Positions 10,897 to 23,204 of a stretch of DNA of 64,000 nucleotides are shown here, one piece after another. The first letter of the stretch is position 1; each line of letters opens with the position of its first letter. The notes under the pieces are model-generated. The model searched no databases. It saw nothing but the letters and a program-made list of their open reading frames with translations, and was not told the origin of the DNA. Origin of the DNA: Pratylenchus scribneri (taxonomy: Eukaryota; Nematoda; Chromadorea; Rhabditida; Pratylenchidae). The stretch lies in the NCBI GenBank assembly GCA_030063045.1, contig JAQSEB010000129.1, positions 124,001 through 188,000 of the forward strand, read 5' to 3'. A program made the position numbers and the translations under genes.

Positions 10897-13800
10897 ATGT
10901 TCTTTTCCGACGACATTTTTCTGGAAATTTTTTCCTTTTTCACTCGACAACATCTTTGCTCATTGGAATGTTGTTGTCGATGGTTTTGTCGACTGATTGG
11001 TGTTGGAATGATTAATTCGGCACCTTTCCATTGGCCAAATGGCCATTTGCATGTCCGTAAATGGACGACAACTAATTTGAATATGGAAAATGTTTGCGGC
11101 ATATTTTCATTGAATAAGTATGATATGCGAGCTCAAATGGAGGTTTGCTTTGTAAATTTAAAAAAAAGATTTTCTCGAAAGAAAACTTTTTTGCGCAAAC
11201 TGAATTTTTAAAGTGAATTTTTTTAGGCCTTTGTCCGACCAAAAAATTCTAAAAATGAAATTTGAATAAAGAAATGGGAAAAAATTTCACTAGAAAAAAT
11301 TAATAAGATTAAAAGCATATGAATAAAATAATTATAGTCTGCCATATTTGATAAATGATAAAATTACTTATTTTTATTTATATTTTTTAAGTTTACAAAA
11401 ATGCATTGTTATGGCATTTTATTAGTCACCAGTTGCGGACAAAACGGTCTGCTCTGGTGGTGTCGCTGGCGGCAAAGTTGCTGTGAAATTTGTTTATTAG
11501 TCATAAAATTAGCTACAAAATGACACAAAAGTTTTGGCCAATGTTTGAATATTCACAGAGTTATGGCCAAAAAAAGGCCCAAAAATTCAATTTAATTAAA
11601 CCAACGATTTTTTGGTATTAATTCAGTGAATATTCACATTGGCCAATGCTATTGATATCAGTTTGTAGCTATTTTTATGCCTAATAAAATGGTAAACAAT
11701 TTAGCAGCCATTTTGCCACCAGCACCAGACCTTTTGATCCGCAAGTGTCGGATCCGAAAATGTCGGCTAACCATTTAAACAAAAAAAATGTTTCCTAATT
11801 GGTTAAGTTTGGCATGTCAACGGTTTTGCACAAAGCCCAATTGAATGAAGTAATTCCGCCATTTATTCGCTTCAATGGAATACAAATTTTGTTGGATCCC
11901 CAAAATTGGCAACAAATTTGTGAGAAATTATTTCAATGCTCGCATATATTTTTGAACAACTACAATGCACAACAACCCACTCATAAATCGCCACATCATC
12001 TCGATGAGGCAAAATATGCTCGACCAGAAAAGATGACATTTGTCAGAATCTATGGTTTCCCAAATGTAATTTATTCAAATATATATATTTTTGAGAATAT
12101 TAGCCAAAAACTGATTTTTTAACAAATAATAAATCTTAAGTCAATATTCTTTCATTTCCATTCTTGTTTATTTCAAAAATTTATTCAGCAATTTAATTTC
12201 CAAAAATATCAATATTTGTAATTGATCAGTGGTAAAGCACGGTTCAAAAAAAATCAAAATTTCTGGTTTGCGGAAAATCATTATACCAAAATTTGTTCGT
12301 TCGATATTTTTTTAATATAAAATATGAGAAAACTTCTAAAAAAGTTCGATAATATATCGAACCCAATATATCGAAAAAATATCGCTATCGAAAATATTAA
12401 AAAATCCTATAACCTATATATAGATGTTTATCGATACGATATATCGAAAAATATCGGTCGATATCGATATATCGTATCGGTCCGATCTCTAATATTGACT
12501 TAAGATTTGGCTTATATTCTAAGATTGAATGAAAGACGAATTTTTGAATTAATAAGAAAAATAGTAATAAAGTCGTTGTCCACGCCTACCACCCTTATTA
12601 AGATAAAATAATTGTATTTTTCACCTTAAATTTATGTTTTTGAAGGATTTCCAAAGTCGTTAGAATTCGAATATAGCATTTATTTTGAAAGCAATGTACT
12701 CCAAAAACAATTCAAAAACTGGTTACACAAAATTATGAAAAAAGAAGTATTTTAAAAATTAATGTTATTCTTAAATCCATATTATTCATTCCAGACCTTT
12801 TCTGGACCATTCTCATCATATTTATCATTAATTCTCCTTCTCCTTTATTCGTATTAATCCCTCTTACTCAGTCAACTATATCTCATACATTTATACGACT
12901 ATAGTAATTTTGATATGATATATGATATGATTTACCAAATATAAAATTTTTAGAGACCGGCAAAATGTCATCTGCGGGATTCCGGACCGGATTTTTTCCT
13001 CCAATTTTTTGCGGGACGGATCCGGTGCCGAATAATCCCGCAAAAATCCGGTCCGGTAAAATCCCGCAGTCATAATTTGCGGGATCCCGTGCAGGATTGC
13101 GGGATTTTTAAAAAAGTAGTAAAATTGATTAAAAATTTTTTTCCTTAACATTTATCGTCATTTTTTTGCCTTTTTTCAACAATTGTGAACTGAAATTAAA
13201 TAAAATGCTTTAAAATATGAACATTTTTAAAAATCTAGTCAAGGAGAAAGGTCGTCAAATATTTTGTTTTGGTGTTAGTTCAATAATAATATATTTTGCG
13301 AAATCAAATTTTTTAACGCCCAGAAGAAAATTTAAAAAAATGATAGCTTAAAGGAAATTTAAAACGAAAAATGGCATAAAAATTTTGGCCGTGCAGTGAA
13401 AAATTTTATCCAAAAATGCCCGCACAGCGAAAAATTAGACTAAAAATGGCCGCGCAGCGAAAAATTTGACCAAAATACCAAAAAGGGGAGATTTAATTAA
13501 CCATTTAAAATTTTTCTATGTTCATTTTAGCTAATTTTTCCATTAAAAAAGGACAAAAAACCCAAATTTTATCATGCGGTATCCCGAAATGCGGGATCCC
13601 GCAATTTGGATGCGGGATTCCGGACCGGATTTTTTTCCTCCAATTTTTTGCGGGACGGATCCGGTGCCGGATAATCCCGCAAAAATCCGGTCCGGTAAAA
13701 TCCCGCAAATCCCGCAAAATCCGGCGCGGGATCCGGTCCGGTGCCGGTCTCTAGAAATTTTTGTAAAAATTGAAAAAAATTCCCCATGCAAGAAACCAGA

Positions 13801-16800
13801 TTAGATTTTATTCAAATATCAAAATCTCCAAATCAACTCGATATTAGAATTCCTCGACCTCGAAAATACCTTAACATATAAATTTAAAGCAATAAAAGAT
13901 CAAAAAGAATGGTCAGAAAGCAACGAAATTATGACTTTAAAATTGTTTATATTATTAACTAAATTATTATAAATTTAATTTATAAATTAAATTTTCCAGA
14001 CTCCAAAAGTTGCATGGGATCAACTTATTGATTTGCTTGGCCAAGTGTATAAATGTTCAATTGAAATTATTATGGGTAAGTGTTTTTTTGTTGTTTTTTT
14101 TTTGAAGGCACCTATTTTGATGGACCTATAAAATGCATTGAAAAAATTTAACAAGTAACTAATATTAAATGAATGAACTATCATTTACAATAAATAGGCA
14201 ACATTCGCGATAAAAATATGCAACTCTGTTATAACAATTTTCATATATCTTTTAAAAGTCATACAATGGGGGGAAGATAACGAAAATTTTGCCACTTTAT
14301 ATGGCTTCAAATAAATTTTTCTCATAAGCATTTTTTGAGAAAGGAAATGTGCAATTTGATTAAAATTCGAATTATTTTCACCCAGCAGATTCGAACCATT
14401 TTAATGCATTCCAAAATGAAGGATTACAAATAAGGAAATGGACATGTGATAAAATGTTAAAAATAGAGGACGATGAAGAATCCAAAAAATTGATGTTGGG
14501 AAATGCAATAAAAGAAAGCATCAAATACAATTTTCGGGTGAATATGAATATTTTAAATATTTATTTATTTATGTAATATCATTCAAGAAAAATTTATTAC
14601 ATATAATTGGGTCATTAGCGTCTCGGCTACGGCTACTAGCGTCAAAGCGATTTTTGACTTGCCATAGCTCATCAACCAATTAACAAATTTTAAATGATCT
14701 AAATTGCATTTAATAGCTTTAAGTATTAACTATATTGGTGTATTGATCATCTACTATAATGTTTTGGACAAGATATGGCCAAAAACTTAGAAAAATCGCC
14801 TTTATTTTTATATTTAAGACAATATCTTGGCTAAACATAACAGTTTTGGATGATAATTTACCAATGAATAGTCAATACTTGGCATATAAAATGCATTTTA
14901 GATCATTTTTAAATTATTTAATTGGCTGATGAGCTGCGGCTCGTTAAAATCGCTGTGAGACGCTAATGGCCAAGATGCTAATATACCTCGATAATTTAAG
15001 CTACCAATTCAAAAAATCGATCTTGCTTGGCAAAAAGGCGAATTGATTAATTCGGATCATTTGCAACAATATTTGCACCAATTTGAGCTGTTGAATGAAA
15101 GAATAGGCCGAATTATCGGATGCGAATGGGACAAGGAAATAATCGAAAAAAATTATGGGCCAAGTTTTGACAAATTGTACCATCGAATGATGGGAATAGA
15201 AAATACAAGTCCATCAGCATCAGCAGTAGCCGAAAGAAGAAATAAAAGTGAGTGTAATGTGGCCAGAGTGTATTTAAAACGTAAACTTTTAAAAATAGAA
15301 AAAAATTTTAAATGAAAAATTATTTATTAGAAAATTTTTGGTACTTTTTTAAAATTTGATGACACATGAAAACTCTATTATTATACCATGTGTAAACTAT
15401 ATTTTGAGTGCCAAATTGCTCTCAACTATTATTAAAGATTTTATCGAACGAATTATTTTTTAGAATACTAAAAATTATAATTTTAATAATTATTTCTTTT
15501 TTTTTTATTTTAGTGAAAATACAATTGTGGAAATTTCAAACGAATTTTTTTATGATGCAAAGTACAATTGTGCAGCTCGTCGAGGCTCTTTATAAAGTAA
15601 AAATAGTTTAAAAATGCTTTAATTTTAATAAAAATTTTGATTGCTTCATTTCTTAACAATCAATGAGGTGTATTCTGTATAGTAAGATTTCCCCGGAAGT
15701 TTCAGTTCCGGTGGCCGGAAGTTCCTGCCTTTTTTGAGTTCCGGTTTTTTAAGTTCCGGTTTCCGAAACTCAATTTTAATTCCGCTTCCAATTTTAAAAA
15801 TAGGTTCCGGTTATGGTCAGATTCCTGGTACTGAGGAAACCCTAGTTTGCAGTCACACATTTTCTTTCAAAAGCAAACCTTTAATTTTTGTTTTAACCCA
15901 TTCACATTGACTATTAATATTTTATCAAATTCAATTCAATTTGATTATTCCAGAATTTTCTTATTGCTACAATTCCGCTGGATCACATCCTTGAATTGCG
16001 GATTTGCTCTTTATATATGCCTGAAATTGCGGCCATATTTGACTTGGAACAAAGCAGCAAGGGGGATTGGACTTTCTGGAATGAGAAATCTGGCGAATAT
16101 TTATGGATTTATATTTTATGTGAATTTGATGTCAAAACGATCACTTACCTTCAAGAGCAAAATGCGGGAATGTTAGTTAACAAATTTTATATGACAATGA
16201 TTTTAATAGAAAAATTATTTAAAAAGTGGTGCATTCATTCCCCTCATTTATGTTGCGGTTGCGGCCTATTTCGGAAATCGGCCAATTCCGGAAATGGCCG
16301 GCAAATTTTGGAATTAGCCAACCAATTCTGGAAATTCCAGTATGGGTCGACCAATTTGGGAAATTCCAGAATTGGCCGGCATAGGCCTGGCCGATTTTGA
16401 AAAAAATAAATAAAATCAGAATAGAGTAAGAAAATCAGAATAAGGTAGGAAAAAATCAGAACGATCAGAATAAAAATCAGAACGGTCAGATATATCTCTT
16501 TCGCCCATTTTTTCAACGTAACACTAGTTATCAATAGAATAAATAATAATAATTAATTAAATTATATAACCAAATTTTTTAATTGCTAGGAGTAAGTAAA
16601 CGTTAAAAAGATTTTTTCTTTTTAAGGCTTTCATTCCAAGGACAAATGGTTTTGCAACGTGGAAGAATTGAAAATTATATGAGAGGATTTTCTTTTATTG
16701 ATAATTGTGCCATCAATGAAGATTACAATGAATATATTAATTCAGAAATAGTTCACAAACTTTTTCATAACAATATCAAATGTTATTGTAATAGTAATAC

Positions 16801-17014
16801 AAGACTAATTATTTAAGAGTAAAATAAAATGATTTAGACACGAAAATTGGCATTTAATTAAAAATATGAATAAAACATTTGTTATCAAATTATTCATTTC
16901 GAATTCATTTCAGTTTATCAAAAATCGGAGAACAACAGTTATTATGATATTCAAAATAAATCACCTCACATCAGTGGAGAAAAAATTCCAATTTCTTCTT
17001 ATTTGATGTCATAA
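10897..17014 (+). CDS. F-box-like multi-exon protein, possibly with an early stop
   Basis: Exon 1 (10897 to about 11146) starts MFFSDDIFLEIFSFFTRQHL, an F-box-like beginning, with the second helix LCSLECCCRWFCRLI. Downstream exons joinable in frame are 11808-12065, 14000-14075, 14389-14537, 15001-15247, 15514-15596, 15954-16171, 16627-16787 and 16914-17014. Recognisable stretches include FIRFNGIQILLDPQNWQQI, LPIQKIDLAWQKGEL and KSPHISGEKIPISS before TAA. A small exon after TTTTTTAG near 11226 (AFVRPKNSKNEI) reads into a stop, so either it is skipped or the gene is broken there. F-box proteins recruit substrates to SCF ubiquitin ligases, but beyond the first 40 residues I do not recognise the domain. 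Introns carry a family B element, hAT-like elements and a foldback element. Confidence 0.6.
11400..11775. mobile_element. Family B foldback element
   Basis: 'agttgcggacaaaacggtct' is mirrored by 'agaccttttgatccgcaagt', with palindromic 'ttagctacaaaatgac' in the interior. It is diverged from the copies at 5201 and 35365. It lies between the first and second main exons of the F-box-like gene. Confidence 0.65.
12131..12508. mobile_element. 18-bp inverted-repeat element with a TATCGATA-rich interior
   Basis: 'aaatcttaagtcaatatt' at 12131-12148 and its exact complement at 12491-12508 bound a 378-bp stretch. The right half is dense in 'atatcgatatatcg' words (12340-12480) and ends 'ggtccgatctcta', which resembles a hAT terminus. 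I did not find a matching left hAT end or a target duplication. The element lies in an intron of the F-box-like gene. Confidence 0.55.
12951..13753. mobile_element. Non-autonomous hAT-like element, TAGAGACCGGC ends
   Basis: The terminal inverted repeats are TAGAGACCGGCA and TGCCGGTCTCTA. Flanking 8-base words aaaatttt (12943-12950) and gaaatttt (13754-13761) match at 7 of 8 positions. Two GC-rich subterminal blocks of 'gcgggattccggaccgg' (12975-13110 and 13575-13740) occur in the same orientation. Open frames across the right block on both strands (13505-13804) are artefacts of the repeat. No transposase was seen. The element lies in an intron of the F-box-like gene. Confidence 0.75.
14611..14970. 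mobile_element. Foldback element with GTCATTAGCGTCTC ends
   Basis: 'gtcattagcgtctc' at the left and 'gagacgctaatggc' at the right are inverted with one mismatch. The interior is a long imperfect palindrome (mirrored 'aaaatgatct' and 'agatcatttt' with 'gccaaaaactta' near the centre). It lies directly upstream of the exon at 15001. Its family is different from A and B. Confidence 0.65.
15675..15840. repeat. TTCCGG-rich repeat patch
   Basis: About ten 'ttccgg' or 'ccggaa' words in 150 bases ('gttccggtggccggaagttcc') within an otherwise AT-rich intron of the F-box-like gene. It may be a remnant of a transposon. No clear ends were found. Confidence 0.45.
16250..16500. repeat. GGCCAATTCCGGAAAT and AATCAGAA repeat patch
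   Basis: The degenerate inverted unit 'ggccaattccggaaatggcc' recurs through 16265-16398. It is followed by 'aaaatcagaataaggtagg'-type units to about 16490. Reading frames on both strands across it follow the repeat and are not taken as genes. It lies in an intron of the F-box-like gene. Confidence 0.55.
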
Positions 17015-17026
17015 TATGACCTAAGA

Positions 17027-17184
17027 TCATAAAATATATTCAATTATTAAAGTATAGGCATTACATTGGAAACGTTTTCCCAATAAAGCATTATATTTCG
17101 ATGTATTGATTGCATTGAGCAATTCAGCCAATTCCCTTTTGATATCAGCAAGAGTCCAGCGCTTAAGTTCACTTCCAACTTCAC
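17027..17184 (-). CDS. Terminal exon of an unknown minus-strand protein
   Basis: After the acceptor TTTTCAAAG the frame reads EVGSELKRWTLADIKRELAE, then LLNAINTSKYNALLGKRFQC and a stop at 17027-17029. The codon pattern and helical character look real. The upstream partner is uncertain; it could be spliced from the small exons at 17538-18878. The gene ends tail-to-tail with the F-box-like gene, leaving about 12 bases between stop codons. The family is not recognised. Confidence 0.45.
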
Positions 17185-17537
17185 CTTTGAAAACAATTTT
17201 TTTATTTTTTTAATAAAAGATGCTAAGACATCTCCACAATGGCATAAACATGGGCATATCCACAATATTAAAAATAAAAAATTCATTTTAATTTTGAAAT
17301 AAATAGGAAATAATATTAATCATTTTTTGATCCATGATTGCAACAAATTCGAATTTATTTTTGGTAGATTCATTGAATGGAATTCATGGAAGCAGTTATT
17401 TTTTGAAACATTTTTAATCTTATTTATGAATATAAATAAAATATCACAAATTTAAAATGAATTTTTGTATTTATGCTATTTTTAAAAGTGCCGATATACT
17501 ATCCTTTGCTTATTGTGGAGATCCCCGCTGAAGATAT

Positions 17538-18000
17538 TAAATTAAATTATACAAACCGAAAATTCGATTAACAAAATTTTGGATAAATTCGGCAGATGCG
17601 CCTATTCCGATGGCTTTAGCACGTTGAATGCGTTCACATTTCGGCTCTTTATTTCTCACAAATTTGAGGAAATGCAGAGACAGTGGTTGAGGTTGCCCAA
17701 ATAGCAATGCCTTAATTTGAATTATAATAATTTTTATTTTTCACAAAGGAGTTTTTTTTATTTTTCATGTTTTTATTTTATTCAAAAAAAAAAATATTTC
17801 AAAAAAAATAAAAGTATTAAAATTATAAATAAAGTGTGTATTATCTTATTATTTCTGCTTTTAAATCTTTTATTTTTCTCCAAAATTTGTTAAATTTAAA
17901 ATATTACCGCAGAAGAAAAGGCATTCTTTTGCACTTCAAAATCCGTAATTGTTTGCAATTCATTTAAAGCATCCGCTGCAGATATTTCCTTTTCATCCAT
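17538..18000 (-). CDS. Small unknown protein of 88 residues (2 exons)
   Basis: ATG at 18000 starts MDEKEISAADALNELQTITD, and exon 1 ends at 17908 before GTAATA. Exon 2 runs from 17710 (after TTAAG) to a stop at about 17538, with the core PLSLHFLKFVRNKEPKCERI and GIGASAEFIQNFVNRIFG. The splice is phase 0. An acceptor-like CTACAG lies 4 bases before the ATG, so this could also be the 3' part of the gene starting at 18878. That join is out of frame as I read it. No family recognised. Confidence 0.45.
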
Positions 18001-18394
18001 TTTTCTGTAGGATTTAATAATTCATTCAAATATTTGTAAAAATTAGGGTTTGGTTCAATGCTGGATCTTAATATTTCAAAGGAAAAATCATTTCTTACAG
18101 ATCTTCCCTGGAAAAACAATCTATAATTTTTCCACCATCCATCCCTACATCAAAAAATATATCCCGATTCCGATTCTCCAACGAAAAAGGTCTAGGAAAT
18201 ACTTCCCCCCCTCCCCCCTACACTTCTCAATCCCAAATTTCACAAACTTGTTAACAGAATGTTGGATGATCCGATCTCCTCCGAACGCGCAAATCCCCAA
18301 ATTGTTTTTTAATACAATGATCTTCTTAATGTAATTTGAGCCTTCTGTGATATTTATGAAAACAATTAAAAATTCGTTTTAATTTAAATTTTAC

Positions 18395-18878
18395 CTTCTT
18401 TTTGAGCAGTTTGAATCAATGCATCATCCTTTGCCACTGATTCTTCACGCTTTCGTAGCATGAAAAAATTTTTCTCAGAAATGCCCTCCTTCTTCCGAAT
18501 AGTTGCATCGTCAGCAAAAATGAGAAATGCTTGTTCATCGCCAGTGGCATCAATATACATAAATTCCCCACCAAATAGAATTGTTCCTGATATTAAATTA
18601 ACAATTAAGTTTATTTTTTTTACAAAATTAAATTTTTAAAATGAGCATTTAAACAATTTGATTAAAAGGATTTTTCATTTGTTTAAATTGAGGTTTTATC
18701 AATTAATTTATAAAGTATCAGTTTCAAAACAAAAAATTGCCAATTTTTTCTTAGAAGATAATTATTTTCAACAGATTATTTATTATTATTCATCTATCAA
18801 ATGCTATTTAGAATACTTATATGCTCTTTTTATAAAATAAATTTAAATTTTACCAAAAGAAATTAAATCCAAATCCAT
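18395..18878 (-). CDS. 5' part of an unknown minus-strand gene (2 exons)
   Basis: A mini-exon with ATG at 18878 (MDLDLISF) ends before GTAAAA near 18853. It joins in phase to an exon from about 18587 to 18395, which reads GTILFGGEFMYIDATGDEQA and FLIFADDATIRKKEGISE before the donor GTAAAA. The downstream continuation is uncertain, as noted for 17538-18000. I do not recognise the family. Confidence 0.45.
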
Positions 18879-18889
18879 CGTGTTTCTTC

Positions 18890-20475
18890 GTGATCAATTG
18901 CAGAATATAATTTAGAATTATTAATTTCAAAATAAATCTGCTATCAATTTAAAATAAAAAAAAATTTATTACATTATATTTAATATCTGATATTATATAG
19001 CAAATAATGTTAATTTTAATTATTTTCGAGTTTTTTTTGATATGGCTTTATCATCTTATTCCTTCCTAACTCCATTATATGGCATTTTATAAAATTATAA
19101 GAATGTTGATTGATCCATTTGCTTTGATTTTTGATCTGATGTTGGGTATGCCTAAATTTCCAGAAAATTTTTTGAATCGGTCTTTCGGCATCAACCTACA
19201 TTATATAATTGATAAAAGCTAAATCTAAATCAGAAGTCAGAACAGAGGGAATTAAAAAGCAGAAAAGAATGAATTCTAAATATGAACGGGTAACGTAAAA
19301 ATCTGCTCTTTATTTTGTTAAAAAAACATTTCATTTCCACATCAAAAAAAATTTTTATGTCATTTAACAGCTTTGTTGCTCCAAAATACAAGTGTGTTGA
19401 CATTTAAATATATAATGCGCATTATTTGTTGGTTGTTGCATTTCATTTCGTGGACAGCCGTTTGTCTCTTTGTTCCGGTTTTAACAGCTTTGAAATTCAA
19501 CATTATTTCTTAAATTTCTGCCCAATGAAAATGCAAAAATGTACAAAAAAAACATTCATTTTCTGCCAATCAGTCCAACTATCGGCATTTTACCTTTTAT
19601 GCATTTTTTGCTTTATATTTCCTTTCGAACTTTTTTTTTCTTATTTCCAATTATTTGATCATCTTGGATGAGAATTGAGAATGAGATATAACCAATTTTA
19701 TATTATTTAATAAAACATATTTTCAAATTAAAAAAAACAATAAAATCAAATACAATAATAGGAATATATTTGCATTGATTATTTATTAATGGTAATTTCA
19801 AATGATGTCATTTTCACAATTCAATTACTCGATCCCCTCTTTCATCATTTTCACATTTTTCACTATCTTATTCTTATTTTCAATCCCATTTTTCTTTTCA
19901 ATGAGCCTCCAATCCATATCCCAATTTCAAACGATGGAGATGGCAGCACACCATAAAATTCTAAAAGAATTTTTAATTGGAACATAGAAAAAATAAAGCT
20001 TATAAACATAGGAGAAGGACAAAGCGAAAGTAAGTAAAAGTTTTCACTAGTGACTAATAATAAGCAAAAAAAAACAATTTTACTAAACAACGCGTTTGAT
20101 GAATGAATGAACATATTATTTGTTTAAAATTTATGCCAAAACAATCGAAAGGCTCAATTCTCACAAAGTTTTTTCAAATAGTTGCCATTTGATAAAAAAA
20201 AACATTGACTGTTTTTAATTTGGTTTTTTACACATTGTATAATGACAATCTGAATCAGCAAGTCTACTGGAATTGAACTTTGTTTGTCTTCTTTTAGATA
20301 GAATTTTATTTTTATGACAATTTTTATTAATGGTCATTTGCTGACAATTTAAGACATACATTCTCTGCTTTCTCAGCACACTGAAGAGATAATTTAAATT
20401 TTAAATTAAAAATTATTTTTCATTCTAATTAAAATTCGATTTTGAGCTTTTTCACTTTCTAATTTTATTTCATAG
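18890..20475. other. Intergenic stretch without a supportable gene
   Basis: AT-rich sequence. Open frames at 19426-19671 and 19802-20114 are hydrophobic low-complexity translations without splice or domain support. The first copy of a longer degenerate repeat begins at its right end. Confidence 0.5.
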
Positions 20476-21412
20476 GTTGATTTTGATGATTGATTATTCG
20501 GTACATTTAGGATTGCCCTTCTCGCCCATATCCATTGTTCTCATATACTGATGAGAATGGCCAAATTAACTTTTCGATGATAAAAATTGTGACTAATTCC
20601 ATAGAAAGTCCCATCCACTCATCTCATTTATCGTGAAATTAGTCAAATTTGATAATTTAATGTTAAAAAATTGACAAATTCCATAGATAAAAGAGAGAAC
20701 AAAAAAGAAGAGAAATTGAATTATTTCTTTTTGTTATTATAAAAATTTCCACTATAAAAGTGAGAAGAAAAAAAGTAGAATGGAAATTGAATTATTTCTT
20801 TTTACGAAACTATGCAAAAATTTTGGAATTAGCAATAAATTTCAAGGATTAAAATTCCATTTTCATTTTAATCACCTTGTCACCAATTCGATTAGAGATA
20901 TTTTTTGAATTGGATAAGACCTTCTTTTTTAGAACAGGTAAATTATTATGAAAATTCCTGTGAAGTATAGACTGATTGATAAGTCATGACTAAAAATTTA
21001 TTGAAAAAAAATGATTTATTTTTGATCTTGATTATTTGGTACATTGGGGATTGGCCATCGCCCCCATCTATTCTTCTTATAAATCATTAATGGCCAAATT
21101 TGATAAATTTATAATAAAAAGGTGACAAATTCCATAGATAAAAGCAGAACAAAGAAGAACGAAAATTGAATTATTTGTCTTTGTTATTGTAAAAATTTCC
21201 ATCATAAAAGTGAGAGAATTACAAAATGAACAGAAATTGAATTATTTGTCTTTGCGAAACTATGCAAAAATTTCGTAATTAGCAATCAATTTCGAAGGAT
21301 TAAAATTCCATTTTCACCATTTTATCACCAATTCTATTAGATGAATTGGAGAAAGACCATTTTTAGAATATAAAAATTATTATGAAAATGTTCATGCGGA
21401 ATGTTGGACTAT
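20475..21412. repeat. Two direct copies of a degenerate ~450-bp repeat (family D)
   Basis: Copy 1 starts near 20480 ('gattattcggtacatttagg') and copy 2 near 21030 ('gattatttggtacattgggg'). Both continue through 'gacaaattccatagataaaa' and 'aaattgaattatttstyttt' to 'aaaattccattttca'. A third copy is present as a left part at about 22040-22131 and a right part at 24495 to about 24790, split by a 2.36-kb insertion. Confidence 0.7.
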
Positions 21413-21420
21413 ATGATCAG

Positions 21421-21617
21421 CAGGAAGCGGATTTATATGCAGCAAAAGTGCCAAAATATGCGCATATATATGCACCAAATTCCCAAAACATGCCAAAATA
21501 TGCATATTAAAACAGTTTAAAAACGATTACTTAAAGGTAAAAACACTATTTTCGTACACCCCAATGCATAGCATACCCGCAAACAAAATATGCATTTGCA
21601 TATAAATCCGCTCCCTG
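21421..21617. mobile_element. Non-autonomous hAT-like element, 8-bp TSD ATGATCAG
   Basis: The inverted ends CAGGAAGCGGATTTATATGC and GCATATAAATCCGCTCCCTG are flanked by exact 8-base duplications ATGATCAG (21413-21420 and 21618-21625). The interior repeats 'gccaaaatatgca'. It shares its inner end with the element at 22902, but that one has TAGAG termini. Confidence 0.88.
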
Positions 21618-22260
21618 ATGATCAGTCATATCTGAAACTATTGGTTCATTCATTTTGTGATTCATCATTGGATTAAATTTATTAGACAATCGGAAAAGTG
21701 TTTTTTTTTATTAGTCCCAATTTAATCGTTAGCCGATGTTTCAATACTGCCATTATTATTTAAACTAATTCTTTTGACCATTACTCACCAAATAAAGAAG
21801 TAATTCGAAGGCATTTTTTAAAAAAAGAAAGAGAGGAATTGAATAAAATATTGAGGCTTGAGGGGAAGATTAATTTTGAAGTGAATTGAATGTGATTACG
21901 GTAACAGGAAAGAATAAGGAATTTGGGAAAATGAGCTAAAAATAATAAATTAAGTAAATAAAATTTAATAAATTAAACTAAACAAAATAGGAAGTGGCTT
22001 TTCCTTTCTTTAAATTTTTCTTGTTAAATCAAAATTAATTTTAATTCCAATATTAAAATTCAACATTTGAACTTTTTTTACATTCCAATTTTATTTCATA
22101 GTTTGATTTTGATAATTTAGTAAATTTGGGAGGTGCTATGTCAATTCCTGAATAGTGCAAATGTGTGCGTTTTCGACTTCTAATAAATCAGGAACGGGTT
22201 TTAGACCCTACAAACCCTATACCATTTTGTATATCTCATCGAGACGCATCGATTGGTATA

Positions 22261-22305
22261 TAACGAGCGTTGGGATGCCGCTTCGCGGCATCCCAACGCT
22301 CGTTA
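22261..22305. repeat. Perfect GC-rich hairpin, 21-bp arms and 3-base loop
   Basis: The arm taacgagcgttgggatgccg continues with c, then loop ttc, then the exact complement ending cgctcgtta. It abuts the TATA of a family A half, at the equivalent place where larger elements have inserted in other copies. Confidence 0.85.
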
Positions 22306-22439
22306 AGACCTTTAAAAATATAAAAAATTGGAAGCTATTAATTTTTTTAAATAAAACATTGGAAGGAAAACTTAAATCATTGACCAACTATCAGCCTACT
22401 CAATTCATCAATCATAATTCCCAATTTTCATCTATATTT

Positions 22440-22790
22440 TTCCTTTCATACATTTCCTTTCATCTTCGAATTCATCCCTTTTCGTCCTCTAAATCATCCC
22501 TTTTCATCCTCTCATTTATCCTTTCCCATTCATCCCTTCTCATCTTCTCTTCTCATCATCCCATTCATCCCTTTTCATCCTCCCAATCATCTCTTCTCAT
22601 CATCCCATTCATCCATTCTCATCCTCCCATTCATCTCTTCTCATCATCCCATTCATCCCTTCTCATCATCCCATTCATCCCTTCTCATCTTCCCATTCAT
22701 CCCTTCTCATCTTCCCATTCATCCATTAATCTTCACTTCTCATCTTCCCACTCGTCTCTTTTCATCCCCCTTCATTAATCATTCTAATTC
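22440..22790. repeat. CATCCCTTCTCAT minisatellite
   Basis: About 18-base units of 'cattcatcccttctcatc' repeat with variation for 350 bases. The plus-strand frame of Ser/His-rich peptides through it is a by-product of the repeat, not a gene. Confidence 0.8.
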
Positions 22791-22901
22791 ATCTTTTCCC
22801 ATACTATTTGCATTTTAGTTTTACCAAACATTTGAATGTTTTGTTTTCCGAACAATTTGTGTTTCTGTTCATCCAATATTCGCCTCCCTCATATTAATTA
22901 G

Positions 22902-23110
22902 TAGAGAGCGGATTTATATGCACCAAAAAGTGCCAAAATATGCAAATTTCGACAAAATTTCTCAAAATATGCAAACGTTTCATCAAAAACCATTAAAATA
23001 TGTAATTTTTCGAATTTTATTTCATTTTTGAAGGACATTTTTTGCCAAAAAAGTGCCAAAATATGCATTTGCATATAAATATATGCAATTTCATAAAAAT
23101 CCGCTCTCTA
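22902..23110. mobile_element. Non-autonomous hAT-like element, 8-bp TSD TTAATTAG
   Basis: The inverted ends TAGAGAGCGGATTT and AAATCCGCTCTCTA are flanked by exact duplications TTAATTAG (22894-22901 and 23111-23118). 'gtgccaaaatatgca' words at both subterminal regions match the element at 21421. The 209-bp element encodes nothing. Confidence 0.88.
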
Positions 23111-23204
23111 TTAATTAGATATTATTGGAAAATTAGCTTAATTTATTAATGATCATCACCTCTCATTATTTTAGTTCTATTCATTTATCCAAGTTTCATT
23201 CTCA

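Noticed and set aside
13505..13804. Overlapping open frames on both strands
   Set aside because: They follow the GC-rich subterminal repeat of a hAT-like element. No splice sites or domain support.
22155..22778. 207-codon Ser/His-rich frame
   Set aside because: It runs through a CATCCC-type minisatellite and a foldback half, so it is a repeat artefact.
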